NCBI GenBank assembly: GCA_964343195.1
Contig: CAYFIR010000072.1
Coordinates: 1 to 32,150 of the forward strand
Direction: 5' to 3'
Length of the DNA: 32,150 bases
From: CAYVAP01 sp964343195
GTDB taxonomy: Bacteria; Bacteroidota; Bacteroidia; J057
Shown here: one piece after another, positions 17,124 through 24,714 of the stretch
Layout of the letters: every line of letters starts with the position of its first letter
How positions within the stretch are numbered: the first letter of the stretch is position 1
The notes under the pieces: model-generated
The model's database searches: none
What the model was told of the DNA's origin: nothing
What the model saw: only the letters and a program-made list of their open reading frames with translations
Program-made: the position numbers and the translations under genes

Positions 17124-18698
17124 TTACCTTCGATGATACCAAACTGAAACTACCTGTTCCCCGTCACTGTTACTGATTCTCAGGTAGTACATTCCGTTGG
17201 CCAGGGGAGGCAGGTTGATCTGGCTCTTCGTAGGCGAAGGGTAGGGGAACAGCCCCCCGGCGTGGACCTGTCCCAGCGGATCCCATAGTTGCCAGTTTAG
17301 CGGCTCATTGATGGGACCAGTAAATTCGACCACCAATATTCCCGCGGTAGGGTTGGGCCAACAGGTAAACGCTGCGGCCGATGCTGGCTTCTCGATGCTG
17401 ACAGTAACAGGGCAGGGAACCAGTCCCGTAATGTCCTGTCGGGTACACCCGTTGCCAGTTATCTCCGTGAGGCCGATTGGGCTACGATTTTGCAATAGCT
17501 GGACAAGCCCGCAGCAGGAAGTCAATTTTGGATTATCGACCACTAAAATGTTTCCCTGAACGTCAACCAAGCGAGAGAGGCCATCAACCTGCAGCAAGGT
17601 ACTGTTGTCTTCAATGATCATATTGCCTCCAATCGATTCCAGGCTGGCCAGTCCGTCGATCTGTTGGAGTTGAGCGTTATTCCAGACGATCAGGCTCTTG
17701 CCGATCTGGGTGATGTGGTGAAGGCCATAGACTTCGTGGAGTCTGGGGTTATTGGAGACATAGAGGCTATAACCGACCCTTGCCAGGCCTTGTAGCCCAT
17801 CAAGGCTGAAAAGGCCATCGGAGTCGATAAAGACGTCTTTTCCGACCTCCGTCAGGTTTCGCAGGCCTCGGATGTGCCTCAGGCGGGGATTATTCCAGAG
17901 GGAAAGAGAGTTGCCGATGGTACTCAGTGCAGTAAGACCATCCACGTTGTCGAGATAGGGGTTGGCTTCGATTTTACAGGACTGTCCGATGCTCACCAGG
18001 CTTTCCAGACCTTCGAGGTCATACAACTTCCCCAGGTTAAAGATCACCAGGTTTTCTCCAACGGTGCTAAGTTGGGAAAGTCCCGCGGTGCTGCGTAGTC
18101 CGTTCAGGTCGCGTAGCAGCAACGAACCCCCAACGGATTGAAGTTGGTCCAGACCAGAGAGACTTGCCAGTGCATGGGCATCGGTTACCCTTAGGTCATA
18201 TTGTATCCGTCTGATCCTGCCGAGGCCTTCCAGGTCACCCAGGCGTGGATTGTTTTGCAAGTCCACACTCCACAGGGTGCTATCGAGTTGGGGCCAGGGG
18301 CCCCATTCGCTGAGTCGCGGATTATTCTGGATGAGCACAGATCGGCGAACGGATTGCAGGCCTGCTAGCCCTTGCAGGCTGGTGAGTTGAGGGTTTTCTG
18401 ATATTTCCAGCTCAAACCCAATGCTCCGCAGGGAATCCAGCCCGCTGAGGTTGGCAAGTAGGGGGGGTTGGGTAATTCGCAGGGCAAAAGTAATGTGTCG
18501 CAGCCGATACAGGCTGTCAAGATGGGTGATGTCTGATCCGCTGATCACGAGATCTCCCTGCCAGATGTCGCAGGTAAATTGGTCGACTGCAGCCTGACTG
18601 TCGAGGACAAGGTAGCCATCGCAATCCTGAGCGGACATAAGGGAACAGGCAGCCAGGAGAATTGGTATCCAGGCAAAGAGTCTGGGCCATTTTTTCAT
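17124..18698 (-). CDS. Secreted leucine-rich-repeat protein with T9SS sorting domain
   Basis: 524 residues with a signal peptide (MKKWPRLFAWIPILLAAC). About fourteen repeats of ~23-24 residues (about 50-410) follow the pattern LxGLxxLxSIGxxLxIxNNPxLxxl, as in receptor L-domain-like leucine-rich repeats. A C-terminal type A T9SS sorting domain runs from about 440 (CWPNPTAGILVVEF ... NGMYYLRISNSDGEQ). Such proteins are displayed on or released from the cell surface and usually bind protein or sugar partners; there is no enzymatic motif. The signal peptide contains AAC, but the downstream context (SLMSAQDCDG) favours signal peptidase I over lipidation. It is divergent from the susC-susD operon. 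Confidence 0.87.
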   Translation of the reverse strand: MKKWPRLFAWIPILLAACSLMSAQDCDGYLVLDSQAAVDQFTCDIWQGDLVISGSDITHLDSLYRLRHITFALRITQPPLLANLSGLDSLRSIGFELEISENPQLTSLQGLAGLQSVRRSVLIQNNPRLSEWGPWPQLDSTLWSVDLQNNPRLGDLEGLGRIRRIQYDLRVTDAHALASLSGLDQLQSVGGSLLLRDLNGLRSTAGLSQLSTVGENLVIFNLGKLYDLEGLESLVSIGQSCKIEANPYLDNVDGLTALSTIGNSLSLWNNPRLRHIRGLRNLTEVGKDVFIDSDGLFSLDGLQGLARVGYSLYVSNNPRLHEVYGLHHITQIGKSLIVWNNAQLQQIDGLASLESIGGNMIIEDNSTLLQVDGLSRLVDVQGNILVVDNPKLTSCCGLVQLLQNRSPIGLTEITGNGCTRQDITGLVPCPVTVSIEKPASAAAFTCWPNPTAGILVVEFTGPINEPLNWQLWDPLGQVHAGGLFPYPSPTKSQINLPPLANGMYYLRISNSDGEQVVSVWYHRR

Positions 18699-19146
18699 GA
18701 AAGTAAAAAAGAAAGCCCTTCTCTAAAGTTTCACAGATTTCCCAAATATAACCTATTCCTCATACAGGGTTAACCTCCCAGAAAAGTGAAAAATCCCATT
18801 TTTTGACATCTGGGGATTGATTTTGGCAGCGAATTAAACCGAAGGTTAACTCGTCTGGGAGAATGCCTGAAGAAACTTAACAGCTGTCTCATGTTTGACT
18901 AAACCTCAAATAGGATTGTTGCCATATAATCAGATGAAGAGTGGAGCGTGATCAATACTCTGCTCCCTTTTTTGTTACCCCGAGGCCTGCGGTTTTGGGG
19001 CTAAAGTTCTTTGTGAAAAATAACGGTGGCCGCTACCAGGCATTTAGGATAAGCTGTTGACTACAAGAGATTTATGGCGCCTGATTTTGTGCCATTGGCC
19101 ACCCCAGACATTCCCTCGCATTTTTCTCACAAAACAGACCAAACTA
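18699..19146. other. 448-base control region between the LRR gene and susC
   Basis: No gene is seen; a frame open from ATG 19057 runs into susC but lacks a signal peptide at its start. Structured pieces: CTCCCAGA (18775-18782) with TCTGGGAG (18854-18861), both near a GGTTAAC word; GGTGGCC (19025-19031) with GGCCACC (19097-19103); and the small hairpin with T tract at 18938-18973. It must contain the susC promoter, but I could not place it. Confidence 0.5.
18938..18973 (+). promoter_or_regulatory. Possible attenuator-like hairpin with T tract in the susC leader
   Basis: GGAGC (18943-18947) can pair with GCTCC (18962-18966), followed by C and six T residues, a weak terminator-like hairpin. The adjacent AGAGT (18938-18942) can pair with ACTCT (18957-18961), and the two pairings exclude each other. 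No + strand gene ends upstream, so if real it would act on a leader or a small RNA. The stems are only 5 base pairs. Confidence 0.3.
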
Positions 19147-22100
19147 ATGCAGAAGATGAACCTTAACAGTCTGCTGAACTTCGGATGGCTGGTCGCCCTG
19201 ACCATGCTGTTTGGAGTCATCGGCACTGCAAATCTGTACGCCCAGTCCGTAAGGGTAAGCGGGCAGGTAAATGACGCTAGCGGGCAGCCACTTGTGGGTG
19301 CCACCGTAGTAGAGGTGGGTACGACCAACGGTAGCCTGACCAATGATGAAGGAGCTTTCTCTCTGGAAGCAGGTTCTCGCGAGAGCGTCCTGCGCTTTAC
19401 CTACATCGGGATGGAGCCCATCGAAATGGTCGTAGGCGACCGCAGCACCTTTGACATCACGCTGAAAGCCATGGACGTGGCTGCTGAAGAAGTGGTGATC
19501 GTAGGGTACGGTGCCCAGAAGAAGATCAACCTCTCCGGAGCAGTTGACCAGATCGAAGGGGAAGCCATCGAGCGTCGCCCCGTGAGCAACCTGTCCCAGG
19601 CCCTGCAGGGTGTTTCCCCCAACCTGAACATCACCATGCCCAGTGGAGAGCCCGGTGCGGCTGCTCAGTTCAACATCCGGGGATTCACTTCCATCAACGG
19701 CGGTCAGCCCCTGATAATCGTGGACGGGGTGCCCTTCAACCCCGAGGACCTCAACTTCCTCAATCCCAACGATATCGCGTCTGTTTCGGTGCTGAAGGAC
19801 GCTTCTTCGGCAGCGATCTACGGCGCGCGTGCAGCCTTCGGGGTAGTCGTGATCACCACCAAGAGCGGCGACCGCGACCGCGTGAGCTATAGCAGCAACT
19901 ACCTGTGGGGACGTCCTACCGTGGTGCCTGACCCCGTAACCGATCCCTACATTTTCCTGCGCATGATCGAGACTTCTACCGATAATACTCCCTGGGACTA
20001 CAAAAACTTTACCCCGGAGCAGTATGAGTGGGCACGTCAGCGTTCGGATGATCCCAGTGTCGAAGATGTACGCCTTGATCCCAACAACCCCAACCAGTGG
20101 GCCTATATGGGCAATACCAACTGGAACGACTACTTCTTCAACGAAACCGCTTTTTCTCAGAACCAGAACATGAGCATCAGTGGTAGCACCGACGAAGTAC
20201 GCTACTTCATCTCCGGTAACTACGCCCAGGACAACGGCCTTTCCAAACTGGCCGAAGACAACTGGGAGCGCTACGCCATGCGCAGCAAGGTGATGTTTAC
20301 GCCCTTTAAGTGGCTGAATGTGGAGAACAACACCCAGTTGTTCCAGGTGGTGCGTAATTCACCCAATACCAACCTGACTGATATCTACAACTTCCACCCT
20401 GTAGATGTAGCTGTCAACCCCGATGGTACCTGGGCCAATACCCCTGCCGGTCGCAAGGCTGCACAGCTCACCGACGGTGGCCGCTACCAGAACAAGGATT
20501 ACGGCTTCAACACCATCACCCGTGCCAACCTGATCCTGTTTGACGGCCTGTTGACCCTGACCGGCGATGCGACCTTCCGCCGCAACTATAACCAGACTCA
20601 TGCTGACTGGCGCCGCTACCTGATCGGCTACGGTCCCGAGGACATCCGCGAAGAAGGCGGTAATACCTACGCCAGCGAGACCTTCGGCGTGGAGCGTTAC
20701 AACGCTTTCAACGTGTACGGGACACTGGCCGAGGACTTCGGCAAGCACAGCGTAAGCGTGATACTTGGGTATAACCAGGAAAGCTACGAAACCGAGAGCC
20801 TGTACGGACGTCGGGATCAGTTGATCTCTCCTGCTCTGCCGTACATCGGGCTGGCTTATGGAGATCAGTTCGCTGATTATTACGGAACTGACTGGGCCGT
20901 TCGTGGGGTGTTTGGCCGTGCCAACTACATCTACGACAGCCGTTACATCCTGGAATTCAACGGCCGTTACGACGGTAGCTCTCGCTTCCCTTCTGACGCT
21001 CGCTATGGATTTTTCCCTTCTGTATCAGCTGGATGGGTAGTGAGTGAGGAAAGCTTCATGGAAAGTGCTTCCTTCCTGAGCACCCTGAAACTGCGTGCCT
21101 CTTACGGATCACTGGGTAACCAGGCGGTGAGCAACTATGGCTACATCCTCACCATGCCATCCTACACCACTGGCTACCTGATCGATGGCAACTTCCAGCG
21201 TGCAGTAGGCGCTCCCGGTCTGAACGTTGACCCCGAGAACTACACCTGGGAGGTCGTGAATTCTACTGATATCGGCGTGGATTTCGGCCTGTTTGATGGA
21301 CGAATCTTCGGTTCATTCGACTACTATATCCGCAACACCAACGGCATGCTGACTCAGGGGGCCGAGCTTCCTGGAGTATTGGGAACCAGTGAGCCACAGG
21401 CCAACGCTGCCGACCTGCAAACCAAGGGCTGGGACGGGGTGATCGGCTTCACCAATACCGCGACCGTTGCCGGGCAGCCGTTTGCCTTTACCATCCGTGG
21501 GGTGATCTCTGATGCGCGCACTTTCATCACTGACTTCGAAAATGAAGACCAACTGTTGTCTCAGTACCGCGTAGGTCAGGAGATCGGTGAAATCTGGGGA
21601 CTGGAAAGTAATGGCTACTTCACTAGCCAGGAAGAAATTGATGCATTGAATCAAACAGCGATCATTCCATGGGGTGCCCTGGAAATCACCGAAGGATGGC
21701 CCAAATTCGTTGACCAGAATGGCGACGGAGCCATCATGCTGGGACAAACTGCCGAAAATCCAGAAGACCTTAAAGTGATCGGCAATTCTCAGGCACGCTA
21801 CCAGTTCGGTACCAATGTAAGCATGGAGTGGGCTGGGGTAGACCTGAGCTTCTTCATCCAGGGGGTAGGCAAGCGCCAGTACTATCCCACTTACTACCTG
21901 TTCTGGGGACCTTACCAGCAGCCATATGCGAATACATATGATCACCTGATGGATTACTATCGCGCCAGCGACGACGACGCTACGCTGATGGCTCAGCACT
22001 CTCAGGCTTATATCGACGCTGGTCTGGCCAATGCCAATACTGACAACCCTGAGTTCCCGCACCTACAGGCCTGGCTGGCTGACTACCGTGTCAACGGAGG

Positions 22101-22362
22101 CTTGGCTACCCCACAGACCAAGTACCTCCTGAACGCTGGCTACGCACGCCTGAAGAACGTAACTCTTGGGTACACCCTTCCTGAGCGCCTGACCCAGCGG
22201 GTACGCATCAGCCGCCTGCGCTTCTATGTCTCCGGCGAGAACCTGTTCGAAATCTCCGAGATCAAGGACTTCGTCGATCCAGAGGCCATCGAGCAATCTT
22301 TTGGAGGGTACGCTTATCCCTTCCAGCGCCGCTACGCATTTGGAGTTAACCTGGACTTTTAA
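19147..22362 (+). CDS. SusC/RagA-family TonB-linked outer-membrane receptor
   Basis: 1,071 residues from ATG 19147. The signal peptide (about 1-31, ending NLYAQ) is followed by the carboxypeptidase-D-regulatory-like domain (VSGQVNDASGQPLVGATV), a TonB box region (EEVVIVGYGAQKK), the plug (NLSQALQGVSPNL, IRGFTSINGGQPLIIVDGVP, VLKDASSAAIYGARAAFGVVVITTKSG) and a 22-strand-type barrel ending in FQRRYAFGVNLDF. With SusD it forms the TonB-powered complex that imports oligomers across the outer membrane. The frame is open from 19057, but the first 30 residues of that form are not a signal. Start 19156 is an alternative. It is the first gene of a two-gene operon. No glycosidase, peptidase or ECF sigma/anti-sigma pair adjoins it, so the substrate is unknown. 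Confidence 0.94.
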   Translation: MQKMNLNSLLNFGWLVALTMLFGVIGTANLYAQSVRVSGQVNDASGQPLVGATVVEVGTTNGSLTNDEGAFSLEAGSRESVLRFTYIGMEPIEMVVGDRSTFDITLKAMDVAAEEVVIVGYGAQKKINLSGAVDQIEGEAIERRPVSNLSQALQGVSPNLNITMPSGEPGAAAQFNIRGFTSINGGQPLIIVDGVPFNPEDLNFLNPNDIASVSVLKDASSAAIYGARAAFGVVVITTKSGDRDRVSYSSNYLWGRPTVVPDPVTDPYIFLRMIETSTDNTPWDYKNFTPEQYEWARQRSDDPSVEDVRLDPNNPNQWAYMGNTNWNDYFFNETAFSQNQNMSISGSTDEVRYFISGNYAQDNGLSKLAEDNWERYAMRSKVMFTPFKWLNVENNTQLFQVVRNSPNTNLTDIYNFHPVDVAVNPDGTWANTPAGRKAAQLTDGGRYQNKDYGFNTITRANLILFDGLLTLTGDATFRRNYNQTHADWRRYLIGYGPEDIREEGGNTYASETFGVERYNAFNVYGTLAEDFGKHSVSVILGYNQESYETESLYGRRDQLISPALPYIGLAYGDQFADYYGTDWAVRGVFGRANYIYDSRYILEFNGRYDGSSRFPSDARYGFFPSVSAGWVVSEESFMESASFLSTLKLRASYGSLGNQAVSNYGYILTMPSYTTGYLIDGNFQRAVGAPGLNVDPENYTWEVVNSTDIGVDFGLFDGRIFGSFDYYIRNTNGMLTQGAELPGVLGTSEPQANAADLQTKGWDGVIGFTNTATVAGQPFAFTIRGVISDARTFITDFENEDQLLSQYRVGQEIGEIWGLESNGYFTSQEEIDALNQTAIIPWGALEITEGWPKFVDQNGDGAIMLGQTAENPEDLKVIGNSQARYQFGTNVSMEWAGVDLSFFIQGVGKRQYYPTYYLFWGPYQQPYANTYDHLMDYYRASDDDATLMAQHSQAYIDAGLANANTDNPEFPHLQAWLADYRVNGGLATPQTKYLLNAGYARLKNVTLGYTLPERLTQRVRISRLRFYVSGENLFEISEIKDFVDPEAIEQSFGGYAYPFQRRYAFGVNLDF

Positions 22363-22380
22363 GAAGGAAAATAGTCTATG

Positions 22381-22471
22381 GGGGAAATGAGGTACATATG
22401 GGGAATAAGGTATATAAGGGAAATATGGGCAGAGGCTTTACCCCTATACCCCCTATACCCCTATACCCCCC
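22381..22471. repeat. Hairpin element between susC and susD (dispersed repeat, copy II)
   Basis: The left block, GGGGAAATGAGGT then ACATATGGG (22381-22402), matches copy I at 7144-7165 at 19 of 22 positions. The right arm is CCCCTATA-type tandem repeats (22441-22471). GGTATA (22409-22414) can pair with TATACC in the right arm. It sits inside the 131-base susC-susD gap, so any folding would occur in the operon mRNA. Confidence 0.55.
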
Positions 22472-22493
22472 TCACTTACAACACTTGATAAAA

Positions 22494-24290
22494 ATGAAAA
22501 AACTCATATACATCGCGGTACTGGCCAGCCTTACGCTGCTGACCGCCTGCCAGGATGGATTCCTGGACCGCTATCCAAACGATTCGATTTCTGAGCAGAA
22601 CTTCTTCAGCTCAGAGGAAGACCTGGCCCTGTACGTAAACGGGCTGATATCCATGCGCTCGGCTTGGGACACCTATGTCGGCGACGAAGCCACTGACAAC
22701 GCGGCCACCACGGGTGCCCGTGAGATCAAGACCATCATGTCCGGTAGCGCGTCTTCTCAAACCATCAGCACCGGATGGGACTGGACACGTCTGCGTGACC
22801 TAAACTTCTTCCTGGAAAACTATCAGCGTGCCGAGGCGGCTGACGAAGCCAAAAACCACTACGCCGGCATCGCTCGTTATTACCGGGCGGAGTTTTACTA
22901 TGCCAAGGTCAAGCGCTTTTCTGACGTGCCCTGGTACAGCAAGGTACTGAGTCCCGACGACGAGGACCTGTACAAAGCCCAGGATTCCCGCGAACTGGTT
23001 GTCGATAGCATCATGGCAGATCTGGCCTTCGCAGTAGAAAACATCCGTGAAGATGTGCCTACTGGTATGATCGACAAGTGGTCTGCTCTGGCCCTTCAGG
23101 CGCGCATTGCCCTGCACGAAGGAACCTATCGCAAGTACCACTCTGAGCTGGGACTGGAAAGTTCTGTCAATAAGTACCTGGAACTGGCGGTCCAGGCTGC
23201 TGAAGCCCTGATGAACTCCGGTCGCTTTAGCATTTACACCACCGGTGATGTGATGAATGACTACGCTGCGCTGTTTACCAGCCTGGACCTGATCGGTAAC
23301 CCCGAGGTGATCCTGACCAACATCTACGATGCAGGTAAAGGTCGCAACGTAGGCTTCCTGCGCCTGTTTGACTATGAGCAGAGTCCCTCCAAAGACCTGG
23401 TCAACAGCTACCTGATGCAGGATGGCAGCCGCTTCACTGAGCAGGCTGACTACGCCACCATGACTTACGTAGAGGAATTCCAGAACCGCGATCCTCGTTT
23501 GTCACAGACATTTGCTGCCCCTGGCTACGTGGACATCGTGAATGGTGGAACTGATCTATACATCCAGCGTCTGAACAAAAACTTCACCGGATACCATCAG
23601 ATCAAGGGCCGTGTGAATACCACTGACGAGGCTACCCGCAACAGCCTCGACGTTCCAGTGTATCGTTATGCCGAGGCCCTGTTGATTCTGGCTGAGGCCA
23701 AAGCCGAACTGGGCACCCTGACCCAGGGAGATCTGGACGAGACCGTCAACGTGCTGCGTGCTCGTGTGGGCATGCCTGCCTTGAGCATGTCTGAGGCCAA
23801 TGCCAATGTAGATCCGATTCTGAGCGCCAAGTACCCTGCCGTAAGCGGTGCCAATCAGGGGGTACTATTGGAGATCCGCCGCGAGCGCCGCGTAGAGATG
23901 GCACTGGAAGGCTATCGCATGGACGACCTGATGCGCTGGGCTGCTGGCAAGGTGCTGGAAGAGGCCCCCAAAGGCATCTACTTCCCCGGACTGGGTAAGT
24001 ACGACATGACTGGAGACGGTGTCGAAGACATCATCCTGATCGGTGTCGGCGAGGCCATCCCCGCCGAGGAAAACAAAGAGACCAACTCGCTGGGCGTAAC
24101 CCTCGTGTACTACAACGCCGGTACCCTGGCCGAGGACGTAACTGTTTACCTGGAAAATGGCACTGAGGGTAACATCGTAACCAGCGATGCGGTGCGTACC
24201 TTCACCGAGCCCCGCGACTATTACCGTCCGATCCCTGTGTATGAAGTAACCCTGAACCCTAGCCTGTACCAGGTGTACGGCTGGGAGTAG
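22494..24290 (+). CDS. SusD/RagB-family nutrient-binding lipoprotein
   Basis: 598 residues from ATG 22494 (MKKLIYIAVLASLTLLTAC); the lipobox Cys19 would be lipidated and surface-exposed. The earlier in-frame ATG 22398 would place repeat-derived residues before the signal and is rejected. The N-terminal SusD helices (FLDRYPNDSISEQNFFSSEEDLALYVNGL) and TPR-like scaffold (ARYYRAEFYYAKVKRFSDVPWYS) are clear, as is the C-terminal SusD part (YRYAEALLILAEAKAELG, LLEIRRERRVEMALEGYRMDDLMRWAAG). It acts as the lid and ligand-binding partner of the SusC receptor encoded 131 bases upstream. The C-terminal block (GDGVEDIILIGVGEAIPAEEN) varies within the family. Confidence 0.95.
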   Translation: MKKLIYIAVLASLTLLTACQDGFLDRYPNDSISEQNFFSSEEDLALYVNGLISMRSAWDTYVGDEATDNAATTGAREIKTIMSGSASSQTISTGWDWTRLRDLNFFLENYQRAEAADEAKNHYAGIARYYRAEFYYAKVKRFSDVPWYSKVLSPDDEDLYKAQDSRELVVDSIMADLAFAVENIREDVPTGMIDKWSALALQARIALHEGTYRKYHSELGLESSVNKYLELAVQAAEALMNSGRFSIYTTGDVMNDYAALFTSLDLIGNPEVILTNIYDAGKGRNVGFLRLFDYEQSPSKDLVNSYLMQDGSRFTEQADYATMTYVEEFQNRDPRLSQTFAAPGYVDIVNGGTDLYIQRLNKNFTGYHQIKGRVNTTDEATRNSLDVPVYRYAEALLILAEAKAELGTLTQGDLDETVNVLRARVGMPALSMSEANANVDPILSAKYPAVSGANQGVLLEIRRERRVEMALEGYRMDDLMRWAAGKVLEEAPKGIYFPGLGKYDMTGDGVEDIILIGVGEAIPAEENKETNSLGVTLVYYNAGTLAEDVTVYLENGTEGNIVTSDAVRTFTEPRDYYRPIPVYEVTLNPSLYQVYGWE

Positions 24291-24483
24291 CATGGGGCCT
24301 TGATCATTGATCAGGGTTCAGTGAAAAACTGAATGGAACTCAACACTCAGCTAACTGTAATGATTAGTAGTGCTTTCGGAATTAAGCAATAACCCAATCG
24401 AAAATGAGGTAAGTAGTTGAACAGCAGTGCTTTCAACTACGAACTATCGACTCCGAACTCATTCCAATAGGTACTTTAAGGTT
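24291..24483. other. Gap behind susD with a short hairpin
   Basis: Just after the susD stop, CCTTGATC (24298-24305) pairs with GATCAGGG (24309-24316), 8 pairs with one G-T and an ATT loop, but without a T tract. Further on are AACTACGAACTATCGACTCC-like words typical of Bacteroidota intergenic filler. No gene is supported. Confidence 0.4.
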
Positions 24484-24516
24484 GCAGGCCGCTCCGCATG
24501 GGGTGGCCTGCTTTTT
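24484..24516 (+). terminator. Rho-independent terminator, probably of the susC-susD operon
   Basis: GCAGGCCGC (24484-24492) pairs with GTGGCCTGC (24503-24511) with one G-T, loop of 10, followed by five T residues and ATTGG. It lies about 190 bases behind the susD stop and directly before repeat A. Confidence 0.75.
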
Positions 24517-24527
24517 ATTGGAAAAAT

Positions 24528-24599
24528 CCCCCAATTGACAAAAATCAACTACTTCAAAATAGGGAAAATGCGAATAAGGCCATATATTCATCCCACTGA
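24528..24599 (+). repeat. 72-base direct repeat, copy A
   Basis: It begins CCCCCAATTGACAAAAATCA, continues with ACTACTTCAAAATAGGGAAAA, and ends CATATATTCATCCCACTGA. Copy B (29649-29720) has the same length and only four differences; copy C (31084-31150) is more diverged. All are in the same orientation and just downstream of a hairpin. Read as protein, all four A/B differences change the residue, so the repeat is not conserved as coding sequence. Confidence 0.85.
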
Positions 24600-24662
24600 A
24601 CCAAATATAGCTTTCCCATCCAACCAGTCACAATTGTAATCTTTTTAACACCCATGACACGT

Positions 24663-24686
24663 CTCTCTCTCTCTCTCTCTCTCTCT
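24663..24686 (+). repeat. (CT)12 simple-sequence tract at the protease start (phase-variation site)
   Basis: Twelve uninterrupted CT units start 6 bases after ATG ACA. From ATG 24654 this gives MTRLSLSLSLSLARLHHP and a stop at 24708-24710. One more CT unit (or two fewer) joins ATG 24654 to the long protease frame. Dinucleotide tracts of this length mutate by slipped-strand mispairing. Confidence 0.85.
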
Positions 24687-24714
24687 TTGGCTCGGCTGCA
24701 TCATCCTTAGCCTG

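Noticed and set aside
18894..18930. Promoter-like TTTGAC...TAGGATTG and TATAAT words upstream of susC
   Set aside because: Spacing fits neither the Bacteroidota -33/-7 pattern nor a classical -35/-10 pair, so it is not called as a promoter.
21313..22062. 249-codon minus-strand frame within susC
   Set aside because: It is antisense to conserved barrel codons; no family features.
24427..24639. Small + strand frame across the terminator and repeat A
   Set aside because: It consists of hairpin and repeat sequence; the repeat differs from copy B only by residue-changing substitutions, so it is not under coding constraint.
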